From NCBI GenBank assembly GCA_024235095.1, contig JACKNC010000004.1, positions 98,793 through 162,792 of the forward strand: DNA of 64,000 nt. The letters are read 5' to 3'. A program made the position numbers and the translations under genes. The DNA comes from Gammaproteobacteria bacterium (GTDB taxonomy: Bacteria; Pseudomonadota; Gammaproteobacteria; Competibacterales; Competibacteraceae). The first letter of the stretch is position 1, and every line of letters begins with the position of its first letter. Below the pieces are notes generated by a model, which was not told the origin of the DNA, ran no database searches, and was given only the letters and a program-made list of their open reading frames with translations. Shown here one piece after another: positions 52,475 to 61,533 of the stretch.

Positions 52475-53014
52475 ATGTTTGAACAGTCTTTATCATTTTT
52501 GGCGATCGTTGCCCAATTACGCAAATTATGCCAGGAAAAACAGACCGGTCTCTTGTATGCTATTGAGAACGGACATTTTCTGGGCCAGATTGGCCTGCAC
52601 GATGGCGAAATCGTCTTTCTGAAAGCCCAAAAAAAACAGGGCGCTGACGCGATTCCGGTCATGCTCGGTATAGAAAACGGCAGTATCGCCTTTACCAAGG
52701 GGGCGCCGCCAACAACCCGGATGGCCTTGCCGCCCACTGCAGACATTTTGGCCATTTTCGAAGGCGCTAGCTCTGCCGCTACGCTGCCTCAACCCGTTCA
52801 AGAGCCTGCGCATGCTCCACTGACGACGACTGCCAAAACGATCCTGGAGCAAACGCTCAAGGAATTCATCGGCCCTATCGCCAACTTGATCTGTGTTGAT
52901 CATTTTCGAGACGCCACCACGCTGGCTGCCGCCATCGATGCGCTCGCCGACGAAATTCCGAATGCGCAGTCGGCGACTCAATTCCGGGAACGAGTGCGGC
53001 AACGACTAAACTGA
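52475..53014 (+). CDS. DUF4388-like protein with helical C-terminal domain
   Basis: 179 residues. The N-terminal half (LRKLCQEKQTGLLYAIENGHFLGQIGLHDGEIVFLKAQKKQGADAI) has the beta-rich pattern of DUF4388/PATAN-type domains found with chemotaxis-like and GTPase systems. A proline-rich linker follows. The C-terminal helices (LEQTLKEFIGPIANLICVDHF ... LADEIPNAQSATQFRERVRQRL) resemble a domain found at the end of some bacterial kinases. No membrane span is present. It probably works with the DUF3365-HAMP protein as a cytoplasmic partner. Identification is tentative. Confidence 0.65.
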   Translation: MFEQSLSFLAIVAQLRKLCQEKQTGLLYAIENGHFLGQIGLHDGEIVFLKAQKKQGADAIPVMLGIENGSIAFTKGAPPTTRMALPPTADILAIFEGASSAATLPQPVQEPAHAPLTTTAKTILEQTLKEFIGPIANLICVDHFRDATTLAAAIDALADEIPNAQSATQFRERVRQRLN

Positions 53015-53070
53015 TCTATCCCCCTATTCATGCTTTGGAGAGCAGATACAGGTTTGTTGATGCGCCATTC

Positions 53071-53099
53071 CTTGAATTTCCCCCAAATCACCACCATTT
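53071..53099 (+). promoter_or_regulatory. Heat-shock (sigma32) type promoter of clpB
   Basis: CTTGAA (53071-53076), a 15-base spacer and CACCATTT (53092-53099) agree with the sigma32 consensus CTTGAAA-N(11-15)-CCCCATNT. The predicted transcript starts about 30 bases before the clpB start codon. Confidence 0.65.
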
Positions 53100-53135
53100 G
53101 CCAGGGAAATAATCCTGTCATAGGAGTACCCATCA

Positions 53136-55733
53136 ATGCGAATGGACAAGTTGACCAACAAATTTCAAATGGCCTTGAGCGACGCCCAGAGTCTAGCAGT
53201 GGGCCGCGACCATCAATTCATCGAACCGGTGCATGTAATGGCGACCCTGCTGGACCAGGAAGGCGGTACGGTGCGCCCGCTATTGGCTCAGGCTGATGTC
53301 AACCTTAATTTGCTGCGCTCGCAACTGAATGAGGCGCTGGATCGGTTGCCCCAGGTCACTGGGACCGGTGGTGATGTACAAATCTCCAATGCCTTGTCGC
53401 GGTTGTTGAATCTGACTGACAAACTGGCCCAGCAGCGCAAGGACGCTTACATCAGCTCCGAGTTGTTCGTGCTGGCGGCGCTGGAGGACAAGAGCGAACT
53501 AGGTGCGTTGCTGCACAAGGCCGGCGCGACGAAGACCTTAATCGAACGCGGCATCGATGCCCTGCGTGGTGGCCAGAAGGTCGCGGACCAGAATGCTGAG
53601 GATCAACGCCAGGCGCTGGAAAAGTACACCATCGACCTGACTGAGCGGGCCGAGCAGGGCAAGCTTGATCCAGTAATCGGGCGGGATGACGAAATCCGGC
53701 GCACGATTCAAGTCCTGCAACGGCGCACCAAAAACAACCCAGTGCTAGTCGGCGAGGCGGGCGTCGGGAAAACGGCCATTGTCGAGGGTCTGGCCCAGCG
53801 CATTGTCAATGGCGAAGTGCCGGAAGGTCTGAAGAACAAGCGGGTGTTGGCACTGGACATGGGTGCACTGATCGCCGGCGCCAAGTTTCGCGGCGAATTC
53901 GAAGAACGGCTGAAGGCGGTGTTAAAAGACCTCGCCAAGCAGGAAGGACAGATCGTTCTGTTCATCGATGAACTGCACACCATGGTCGGCGCGGGCAAGG
54001 CTGAGGGAGCAATGGACGCTGGCAATATGCTCAAACCAGCGCTGGCTCGCGGCGAACTACACTGCATCGGGGCAACGACCCTGGATGAGTTCCGAAAATA
54101 TGTTGAGAAAGACGCGGCGTTGGAGCGGCGTTTTCAGAAGGTGATGGTCAACGAACCGAGTGTCGAGGACACTATCGCCATTCTGCGCGGGTTGAACGAG
54201 CGTTACGAGGTGCATCATGGGGTGGAGATCACCGATCCAGCGATTGTTGCCGCCGCCACGCTGTCGCACCGCTACATTACCGACCGTAATTTGCCGGACA
54301 AGGCGATTGACCTGGTGGACGAGGCGGCCAGCCGCATCCGCATGGAGATCGACTCCAAGCCGGAAAATATGGATCGGCTGGAACGGCGGCTGATTCAGCT
54401 CAAGATCGAACGCGAAGCCTTGAAAAAGGAAAGCGACGAAGCCTCCAAAAAGCGTTTGGAATTGCTGGAGCAGGAAATCACCCGACTGGAGCAGGAATAT
54501 TACGATCTGGAAGAAGTTTGGAAGGCGGAGAAGTTGGCGCTGCACGGTTCCGCCCAGGTTAAGGAGGAACTGGAGCGGGCGCGACTGGAGCTGGACGCTG
54601 CCCGCCGCGCCGGCGATCTGGCGCGCATGTCGGAATTGACTTATGGCCGTATCCCGGATTTGGAGCGGCGGTTAAACCAGGCGACGGCTGCTGAGGTGGG
54701 CCAGTTCAAGCTGTTGCGCAACAAGGTCACGGATGAGGAAATCGCCGAGGTTGTTTCCAAATGGACTGGGATTCCCGTCGCCAAAATGCTGGAAGGTGAA
54801 CGCGAAAAGTTGCTGCGGATGGAAGAAGCCATTCAGCGCCGGGTGGTCGGGCAGAATGATGCAGTCAAGGCGGTATGCGATGCGATTCGCCGCTCCCGCG
54901 CTGGCTTGTCTGATCCGAATCGGCCTAATGGCTCCTTCCTGTTTCTCGGCCCGACCGGAGTGGGCAAGACCGAGCTGTGCAAAGCGTTGGCCGCGTTCCT
55001 GTTCGACACCGACGAAGCCATGGTGCGCATCGACATGTCCGAGTTCATGGAGAAACACTCGGTAGCGCGGATGATCGGCGCGCCGCCCGGTTATGTTGGT
55101 TACGAGGAGGGCGGCTACCTGACCGAGGCGGTGCGGCGGCGGCCCTACAGCGTCATCCTGCTTGACGAGATCGAGAAAGCGCATCAGGACGTGTTCAACG
55201 TGCTGCTACAGGTATTGGACGATGGCCGATTGACCGATGGTCAGGGACGCACCGTGGATTTCCGCAACTGCGTGGTGGTGATGACCTCCAACCTGGGGTC
55301 GCAGATGATCCAGGAACTGGCGGCGCAGGATAACTACCCGTTGATGAAGAGCATGGTCATGGCGCAGGTAGCGGATCATTTCCGTCCCGAGTTTGTGAAC
55401 CGGATTGATGAAGTGGTCGTGTTCCATCCATTAGGCCGCGAGCAAATTCGCGCCATCGCCGATATTCAGATCGGCTATTTGCGGCAACGGTTGGCCGACC
55501 GGCATATTGATCTTGAGGTCAGCGCAGCGGCTCTGGATAAACTGGGCGAAGCCGGTTTCGATCCGGTTTATGGGGCGCGGCCCCTGAAGCGGGCGATCCA
55601 GCAGGAGCTGGAGAATCCCTTGGCGCGGCGCATTTTGGCCGGGGAATTCGGGCCGGGCGATGTCATCGCTGTGAACGTGGGCCAGGACGGTTTGGCGTTT
55701 GGCAAGGGGGGCGGGGTGCGGTTGGGGAAGTAA
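53136..55733 (+). CDS. clpB: ATP-dependent disaggregase ClpB
   Basis: 865 residues, full length. The N-terminal domain is MRMDKLTNKFQMALSDAQSLA. AAA1 has Walker A GEAGVGKT (about residue 206) and Walker B LFIDELH. The middle coiled-coil M-domain (about 405-525) separates ClpB from ClpA/ClpC. AAA2 has GPTGVGKT (about 607) and ILLDEIEKAH. ClpB lacks the ClpP-binding loop and rescues aggregated proteins with DnaK. An ATG two codons further in is also possible. A sigma32-like promoter precedes it and a terminator follows. Confidence 0.97.
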   Translation: MRMDKLTNKFQMALSDAQSLAVGRDHQFIEPVHVMATLLDQEGGTVRPLLAQADVNLNLLRSQLNEALDRLPQVTGTGGDVQISNALSRLLNLTDKLAQQRKDAYISSELFVLAALEDKSELGALLHKAGATKTLIERGIDALRGGQKVADQNAEDQRQALEKYTIDLTERAEQGKLDPVIGRDDEIRRTIQVLQRRTKNNPVLVGEAGVGKTAIVEGLAQRIVNGEVPEGLKNKRVLALDMGALIAGAKFRGEFEERLKAVLKDLAKQEGQIVLFIDELHTMVGAGKAEGAMDAGNMLKPALARGELHCIGATTLDEFRKYVEKDAALERRFQKVMVNEPSVEDTIAILRGLNERYEVHHGVEITDPAIVAAATLSHRYITDRNLPDKAIDLVDEAASRIRMEIDSKPENMDRLERRLIQLKIEREALKKESDEASKKRLELLEQEITRLEQEYYDLEEVWKAEKLALHGSAQVKEELERARLELDAARRAGDLARMSELTYGRIPDLERRLNQATAAEVGQFKLLRNKVTDEEIAEVVSKWTGIPVAKMLEGEREKLLRMEEAIQRRVVGQNDAVKAVCDAIRRSRAGLSDPNRPNGSFLFLGPTGVGKTELCKALAAFLFDTDEAMVRIDMSEFMEKHSVARMIGAPPGYVGYEEGGYLTEAVRRRPYSVILLDEIEKAHQDVFNVLLQVLDDGRLTDGQGRTVDFRNCVVVMTSNLGSQMIQELAAQDNYPLMKSMVMAQVADHFRPEFVNRIDEVVVFHPLGREQIRAIADIQIGYLRQRLADRHIDLEVSAAALDKLGEAGFDPVYGARPLKRAIQQELENPLARRILAGEFGPGDVIAVNVGQDGLAFGKGGGVRLGK

Positions 55734-55754
55734 TCCCTCACCCTGATGCAAGTT

Positions 55755-55786
55755 ACCCAACAGCCTGTGTCCAGGATGTTGGGTTT
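55755..55786 (+). terminator. Intrinsic terminator of clpB
   Basis: ACCCAACA and TGTTGGGT form an 8-bp stem around a 14-base loop, ending in three T residues, 22 bp after the clpB stop. Confidence 0.65.
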
Positions 55787-55804
55787 CATGTTCTGTCGAC
55801 TAAA

Positions 55805-55985
55805 ATGGTACCCCTATTTTTATCCAAGACGTTAGGTTTCAGTGTTTTTATTAGCGCTTCTGTATATAGCGCCACCTTTACTGTTACCAATCTTAACGAC
55901 AGCGGCCCTGGTTCGCTGCGGCAGGCGATCCTTGACGCTAACAGCGCCGCTACTGACGATGTCACTGTGGTAATCGTTCAGTCCC
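55805..55985 (+). pseudogene. Truncated secreted protein with CSLREA-type start
   Basis: About 60 residues: a signal peptide (FLSKTLGFSVFISASVYS) followed by ATFTVTNLNDSGPGSLRQAILDANSAATDDVT, the start typical of large secreted beta-helix proteins with a CSLREA-like element. The sequence is then cut by a palindromic repeat and an IS1 remnant. The body of the protein, often over 500 residues, is absent. The nominal frame continues through the repeat and antisense IS1 sequence to 56146, but this part is meaningless. Confidence 0.65.
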
Positions 55986-56012
55986 CCTCTTTGGCAAAGG
56001 GACTCAAGGCAA
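55978..56012. repeat. Palindromic repeat at the junction of the broken gene and IS1 remnant
   Basis: Read on the minus strand: TCCCTTTGCCAAAGAGGGGGACTGAACGA, a hairpin CCCTTTG/CAAAGAGGG plus the tail GGGGACTGAACGA. The same tail ends the repeat at 30332-30376. It lies exactly where both flanking sequences stop, suggesting that it was the site of a deletion or recombination. Confidence 0.65.
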
Positions 56013-56283
56013 GATTCTTTTTTTTTAGTTCATTAATGACGGTCGTCGGACTGATGTCTAAAATTCTCGCGGTATCCCGGATTCCACTGCCATTGATCGC
56101 CATGTCAATAATCTTATTTTTGACTTCAGGCAAATATCCATTATAATCATAGTCTAAAATAAATGTTTTGATAGAGCATTCCGGGTTCTGACAAAGATAG
56201 CGTTGTTTTCCATTCTCTGTTTTCCCACGCTTTGAAATGTTGTCGTGACGACAAACGGGGCAAAGGACAGTGGTTAAAACCAT
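55978..56283 (-). pseudogene. IS1-family InsA remnant
   Basis: 101 residues: zinc-finger start LCPVCRHDNISKRGKTENGKQRYLCQNPEC, then IIDMAINGSGIRDTARILDISPTTVINELKKK, as in IS1 InsA. The last residues, LSPFAKEGD, come from the palindromic repeat and not from InsA. The catalytic InsB is missing, so the element is dead. The ATG at 56283 is the natural start. Confidence 0.75.
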
Positions 56284-56361
56284 ATTGAAATTCCTTAAAT
56301 AAAGATTAAAAATACTTAAGAAAATTTTAGGCTAGAATACAATATATCCAAGTCTAGAACA

Positions 56362-56835
56362 CTACCCGGCAGGCATCATATTTTCCGGCATTCGCACTGC
56401 GATGACTTGGCCGCGTGCGCAAACTTCGCCGTTGGCGGTGACCGTGGCTTTCACCACCACCTTGCGCTCCTTGACTTCCTCGATACGACCACGGATTTCC
56501 AGCGGTACGCCCAACGGCGTCGGTCGCAGGTACTCGACCTGAAGCGAAGCGGTGACGAAGCGCAGGGGAGGTTGACTATCCATCTCTCGCCCAGCGGCGC
56601 GATAAGCCGCCGCCGCCGCTGTGCCGGTGCCGTGGCAGTCAATGAGCGAGGCCAACAAACCGCCATAAACATAACCGGGAATCGCGATGTGATAAGGTTG
56701 CGGGGTGAAAGAAGCCACGGTTTCCTCGCCGTCCCAGTAGCTCTTGATCTGGTGACCATGTTCGTTGAGCCGGCCACAACCATAGCAATGACTGAGTTCC
56801 TTGGGATAAAAATCTTGAAAGGCTTTTGAATTCAT
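56362..56835 (-). CDS. PaaI-type hotdog-fold thioesterase
   Basis: 157 residues. It starts with HCYGCGRLNEHGHQIKSYW, a cysteine-containing N terminus seen in PaaI-like thioesterases. The hotdog helix is GYVYGGLLASLIDCHGTGTAAAA with catalytic-type acidic and glycine residues, followed by RFVTASLQVEYLRPTPLGVPLEIRGRI. Such enzymes hydrolyse acyl-CoA thioesters in the cytoplasm. It stands alone between the IS1 remnant and the divergent hybrid kinase gene. The acyl chain preference is unknown. Confidence 0.87.
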   Translation of the reverse strand: MNSKAFQDFYPKELSHCYGCGRLNEHGHQIKSYWDGEETVASFTPQPYHIAIPGYVYGGLLASLIDCHGTGTAAAAAYRAAGREMDSQPPLRFVTASLQVEYLRPTPLGVPLEIRGRIEEVKERKVVVKATVTANGEVCARGQVIAVRMPENMMPAG

Positions 56836-57031
56836 AGAAATATCTCCTGGATGGGCGCCAGTGTGATCCTGAACTGGCGGTAAGTTTCCCGCTGCTGGAT
56901 GCGCAGCAGGAGGCGAAAGTCAAAACTGATTGATGAAAAACTAAAAACGGCTGAATATTTTATAATACTATAATAATTCATTATCCATCGGCTGCACTGG
57001 TTTTTTATTATCCTCAATCAATTTTTACATC

Positions 57032-60000
57032 ATGTCAGATTATCGAAAAAAGATTGGCGCAATACTGCACCATCCAATTACTGCTTGGGTAATTCTGTTC
57101 TGCTCAGTGATTCTAACCGCAGCCGCTTGGTATATCTCGGAAAAATTTGTTTATCAACGCGCCGATGATCGCTTTTATTTCCAAACTGAGGATATTAAGG
57201 AAGCAATTCTCAAACGCATGATTGAGTATGAGACCGTTTTGCAAGGAGGATTAGGGCTGTTTGCCGCATCAGAAAATGTCACTCGGGAAGAATGGCGCAC
57301 TTATGTCAGCAAGTTGAAAATTGACCGTTATTATCCCGGAATTCAGGGCATCGGGTTCAGTCTGGTCGTTCCATCCCAGGACAAGGCGGCGCACATCCAG
57401 CAAATCCGCGCTCAGGGATTTCCAGATTATACGCTTTACCCCGAAGACGAACGAGAGATTTATACAGCGATTATTTACCTGGAGCCCTTCGCCGGACGGA
57501 ATCTGCGCGCTTTCGGCTACGATATGTTTTCCGAACCCGTGCGCCGATCCGCCATGGAGAAAGCCCGGGATACGGGCGAACCCGCCTTGTCCGGCATCGT
57601 GACCTTGGTGCAGGAAACCAATCAGGATACTCAACGCGGCTTCCTATTATATATTCCTTTGTATCGCAATGGAGCGCCCACCCAAACCATCGAGCAGCGC
57701 CGCGCCAATCTGCGGGGCTATGTCTATAGTCCCTTTCGCGTCAGGGATTTAATGGAGGGAATTCTGGGCGCCGGGATGGCTGGCATCGATCTGCAAATTT
57801 ACGACGGCGCAACGCAAACTCTCGACCGGCTACTGTTCGACAGTAATCCGCATGACCGTGAGCGCGAACTGGACGAGCCACCGGTGCTTTCCCGCACTCT
57901 GCACATTTCACCAGCGGGGCGCGCCTGGACTCTTTCCCTGTATGTGCATTCCGGCTACATTTCCACTGCGGAAGCCAGTCAGCCGTTGATTGTGGCAATC
58001 GGCGGCATTGTTATTGATTTGCTGTTGTTTATCATTATCGGGTCTGTTTCCAAACAACATAAATCCGTCCGGGCGTTGGCCCAAAGAATGACGGAGGACT
58101 TGCAACACGCCAACCTGGCGCTGATGAAGACCGAAAATGATTTGAATCGCGCGCAAGCGGTGGCTAAAACTGGCAGTTGGATTCTCGAAATCGCGACCGG
58201 ACGTTTACAGTGGTCGGCTGAAACCTACCGTCTGTTCGGTTACAAGCAGGGCCAGGCGATTACCTTGGAGGATTTCGTCAGACGACTCCACCCGGATGAT
58301 CGTGGCGCCGTCCTGGCCGAGTGGGACCAGGCGCTAGAGGGAAAACCTTATAATATTGAGCATCGCATCGTCGTTGATGACAAAACGCTCTGGGTCCGCG
58401 AGCGTGCTGAATTGATCTTCGATGCAGCGGGCCATCCCGTGACCGGAATCGGCACGGTGCAAGATATTACTGAGCCAATGCGGATCAGAAATGCTCTCAA
58501 AGCGAGCGAACGGAATTACGCGACCCTGGCCGAGGCGGCTCCCGTAGGTATTTACCGCACCGATGCGGTGGGCAGTTGCCTCTATGTGAATCGGTTGTGG
58601 TGTGACATCACCGGGATCCCTGCTGAGGACGCTTATGGCAGCGGCTGGACTTATGCGATTCATCCGGAGGACAAGCCGATGGTGATCCACCACTGGCGCG
58701 AGGCGACGAAAACGCTCACGCCTTTTCGCCTGGAGTACCGATTTCTTCGGCCCGATGGCGAAGCAACCTGGGTGTTGGGCCAGGCGGTTCCCGTACTTAG
58801 CGAAGCAGGCGAGTTAACGGGTCATGTTGGCGCGATCACCGATATGACTACGAAAAAGCAAGCTGAGCTGGAAATGGAGAAAGCGCGGCGACTGGCGGAA
58901 GAGGCCAACCGCGCCAAGAGCGAGTTTCTGGCGAACATGAGCCATGAGATTCGCACCCCGATGAACGTGATTATTGGCATGAATCACCTGGTTCAGCAAA
59001 CCGATCTTTCCGCCAAACAACGCGATTGCCTGGTGAAGATCGACCAGTCCGCTCAATTGTTGCTCAGCATCATCAACGATATTCTGGACTTTTCCAAAAT
59101 CGAAGCCAATCGCCTGGAATTGGAGCAAGTGGTCTTCCCACTGGTGAGCGTACTTGAGCCGTTGACAACATTAGCGACCACCCCCCAGCGCGATCACCCC
59201 CTTCGCTTCAGCCTGATGGTGGATGCCGATGTTCCGCCGCGGTTGCAGGGCGATCCATTGCGCCTCAGTCAGATCCTCAACAATTTGATCAGCAATGCCG
59301 TAAAATTCACTGAAGCTGGCCAGGTCACGGTCCAGGTGCGGCAGCGCGATCAACAGGACGACCATGTGACGCTCGACTTCATCGTCAGCGACACCGGTAT
59401 CGGTATGCCGCCCGCGCAAATGAATCAGTTGTTCCAGCCTTTCGTGCAGGGTGAAAGCTCCACCACCCGGCGCTTCGGCGGGACAGGGCTGGGATTGGCG
59501 ATCAGCCAGCGTTTAGCCAGGCTGATGCACGGGGATATCCAGGTGGAAAGCCAGGCGGGCCAGGGCAGTGCGTTTACGGTTACTTTGCCGTTTGGTATAG
59601 GTCAAACTGGCGAAAACGAACCTGTAGGCATCCTGCCCCCGGACTGGAAGCAGCAATTGACGGGCAAGCGCGTTCTGGTGGTGGAAGATCATCTTCTCAA
59701 TCAGCAGGTCACCTACGGATTCCTGCGTCACTTAGGAATGATCGTGGATTGTGTAGGCAATGGTCAGCATGCCGTGCAACGGATTCAGTCCGCCAGCAAC
59801 TATGACGTGGTGCTCATGGACTTGCAGATGCCGGTCATGGATGGTTTTGAGGCGACCCGGCAGTTGCGCAAACGCTTCTCCGCCGAACAGTTGCCGATTA
59901 TCGCCATGACGGCCAGCGCCTTTGATAAAGATCACGCCCACTGCCTGGAAATTGGCATGAATGATCACATTGCCAAGCCGTTTGATGTTAATCAATTGCC

Positions 60001-60739
60001 CGCTTTACTGGTGCGCTGGACTTGCGCGCCGACGACATCCGTTTCGCCCGAACCGGAGAATGGTTCGCGCCCCGCAGCCGTCAAGGAACCATTCATGATA
60101 ACTCCCCCGGTTGAAGAAAAAAACTTTTTGCCCGAGTTGCCTGGCATCCTGGCCGGGGAGGCTCTGTCCCGGCTGGGCGACAATACCGAACTCTACCGCA
60201 GTCTGCTCGAAAGCTTTGCCCAATCCCGCCGCCACTTGGGCGTGGAATTGAAGCAGTTGCTGAAGACCGGCCAGATCGATGAAATACGTCGCGTCGCGCA
60301 TGACCTGAAAAGCGAAGCGGGTAACCTGGGCATGATTTCCCTGCAAGAATTAGCCGTGGATCTTGATGCGGCTATTAAGCAGCAACGCCTGGATCGCGTT
60401 CCCGAGTTGTCCAGTCAGCTCGGTCATCTCTGCGACCTCATTGTGCAGATGCTGGATGAGCAACTCGCTCCTTCCATAGAAGCGCAAAGTCAACAAAAGA
60501 CACTGATTATTGAGGATCATCAACAGGTGCTGGCGCTGATGAAGCAAATGGCCGCCTCACTTAAGCGGAATAACCTGCAAGCGCAGAACCACTTAAAAGA
60601 GATCGAAAAGTTAGTGGCGAACACCCCCTTGGCCAGTAGTCTGGCTGAGATCAGCCGGAATGTGCGACAGCTCAAATATCGGGCAGCCCTGGAACAACTG
60701 CGCGATCTGGCCACGGCGCAAGGCTGGATGCTGGACTAA
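57032..60739 (+). CDS. CHASE-PAS-PAS hybrid histidine kinase with receiver and HPt domains
   Basis: 1235 residues. One span lies near residues 18-38. A periplasmic CHASE domain is at about 75-270, with GIQGIGFSLVVP and YDMFSEPVRRSAMEKARDTG. A second span is near 310-335. Two PAS domains lie at about 375-490 and 500-620. HisKA has the phosphoryl histidine H638 in FLANMSHEIRTPMN. The ATPase domain has LNNLISNAVKF, DTGIGM and FGGTGLGLAI. The receiver has D930 in VLMDLQMPVMDG, and the HPt domain has H1090 in VAHDLKSEAGNLG. All relay residues are present. The response-regulator gene starts 5 bp downstream and is its probable target. Confidence 0.93.
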   Translation: MSDYRKKIGAILHHPITAWVILFCSVILTAAAWYISEKFVYQRADDRFYFQTEDIKEAILKRMIEYETVLQGGLGLFAASENVTREEWRTYVSKLKIDRYYPGIQGIGFSLVVPSQDKAAHIQQIRAQGFPDYTLYPEDEREIYTAIIYLEPFAGRNLRAFGYDMFSEPVRRSAMEKARDTGEPALSGIVTLVQETNQDTQRGFLLYIPLYRNGAPTQTIEQRRANLRGYVYSPFRVRDLMEGILGAGMAGIDLQIYDGATQTLDRLLFDSNPHDRERELDEPPVLSRTLHISPAGRAWTLSLYVHSGYISTAEASQPLIVAIGGIVIDLLLFIIIGSVSKQHKSVRALAQRMTEDLQHANLALMKTENDLNRAQAVAKTGSWILEIATGRLQWSAETYRLFGYKQGQAITLEDFVRRLHPDDRGAVLAEWDQALEGKPYNIEHRIVVDDKTLWVRERAELIFDAAGHPVTGIGTVQDITEPMRIRNALKASERNYATLAEAAPVGIYRTDAVGSCLYVNRLWCDITGIPAEDAYGSGWTYAIHPEDKPMVIHHWREATKTLTPFRLEYRFLRPDGEATWVLGQAVPVLSEAGELTGHVGAITDMTTKKQAELEMEKARRLAEEANRAKSEFLANMSHEIRTPMNVIIGMNHLVQQTDLSAKQRDCLVKIDQSAQLLLSIINDILDFSKIEANRLELEQVVFPLVSVLEPLTTLATTPQRDHPLRFSLMVDADVPPRLQGDPLRLSQILNNLISNAVKFTEAGQVTVQVRQRDQQDDHVTLDFIVSDTGIGMPPAQMNQLFQPFVQGESSTTRRFGGTGLGLAISQRLARLMHGDIQVESQAGQGSAFTVTLPFGIGQTGENEPVGILPPDWKQQLTGKRVLVVEDHLLNQQVTYGFLRHLGMIVDCVGNGQHAVQRIQSASNYDVVLMDLQMPVMDGFEATRQLRKRFSAEQLPIIAMTASAFDKDHAHCLEIGMNDHIAKPFDVNQLPALLVRWTCAPTTSVSPEPENGSRPAAVKEPFMITPPVEEKNFLPELPGILAGEALSRLGDNTELYRSLLESFAQSRRHLGVELKQLLKTGQIDEIRRVAHDLKSEAGNLGMISLQELAVDLDAAIKQQRLDRVPELSSQLGHLCDLIVQMLDEQLAPSIEAQSQQKTLIIEDHQQVLALMKQMAASLKRNNLQAQNHLKEIEKLVANTPLASSLAEISRNVRQLKYRAALEQLRDLATAQGWMLD

Positions 60740-60744
60740 AGCTC

Positions 60745-61515
60745 ATGAACGAAGCCTTGCCCAAGGTTCTGGTCATCGATGACATTCCGGCGAACATCCA
60801 TATTCTGAACGAAGCCTTGCAGCAGAACTATCAGGTGTTGTTCGCAACATGCGGCGAGGACGGATTGATTCTGGCTGAAGATGAACAACCCGACCTCATT
60901 CTGTTGGACGTGATGATGCCGGGCATGGACGGTTACGAGGTCTGCCGTCGCCTGAAGCGTAATCCGCTCACGCAGGATATGCCGGTGATCTTTGTCACAG
61001 CCCTGAGCGACACAGCCAGCGAAATGAAAGGTCTCGAACTGGGTGCGGTGGACTATCTGACCAAACCGGTCAATATCGCGATCGCTCAAGCGCGAATTCG
61101 CACCCAGATCGCATTACGACGCACCGGGCAGGCTCTGCGGCTGGCGGCCAGTGTGTTTGAACACGCCCGCGAAGGGATTCTGATTACTGATCCTAGCGAA
61201 TGCATTCTGGATGTCAACCGGGCGTTTAGCGAAATCACCGGTTACCGCCGTGCAGAAGCAATCGGACAAACCCCGCGCCTGCTGCGATCCGGCTATCATC
61301 GTTCGGAATTCTATCAGACGTTGTGGGAAGACCTGCAGGAGAAAGGCCACTGGTATGGGGAAATCTGGAACCGCCGTAAGAATGGCGAGATTTACGCCCA
61401 AATGACCAGCATTTCGGCGGCGCCCGCGCCCAGCGGCAAAGTGGCGCTCTATGTCAGCCTTTTCACCGATATTACTCAAAGCAGGAAATATCAGCGACAA
61501 ATCGAGATTGACTGA
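60745..61515 (+). CDS. Response regulator REC-PAS lacking an output domain
   Basis: 256 residues. The receiver (1-125) has phospho-acceptor D55 in LILLDVMMPGMDG and lysine in YLTKPVN. A PAS/PAC domain follows (140-250), ending SLFTDITQSRKYQRQIEID and stop. In close relatives this linker leads straight into GGDEF or GGDEF-EAL, so the protein looks cut just where the enzyme should begin. It lies between the hybrid kinase (5 bp) and the alpha-glucosidase (18 bp). It may be a shortened regulator acting by protein contact, or a truncated relic with an intact frame. Confidence 0.85.
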   Translation: MNEALPKVLVIDDIPANIHILNEALQQNYQVLFATCGEDGLILAEDEQPDLILLDVMMPGMDGYEVCRRLKRNPLTQDMPVIFVTALSDTASEMKGLELGAVDYLTKPVNIAIAQARIRTQIALRRTGQALRLAASVFEHAREGILITDPSECILDVNRAFSEITGYRRAEAIGQTPRLLRSGYHRSEFYQTLWEDLQEKGHWYGEIWNRRKNGEIYAQMTSISAAPAPSGKVALYVSLFTDITQSRKYQRQIEID

Positions 61516-61533
61516 TCGTCAGAGGAGATCGCC

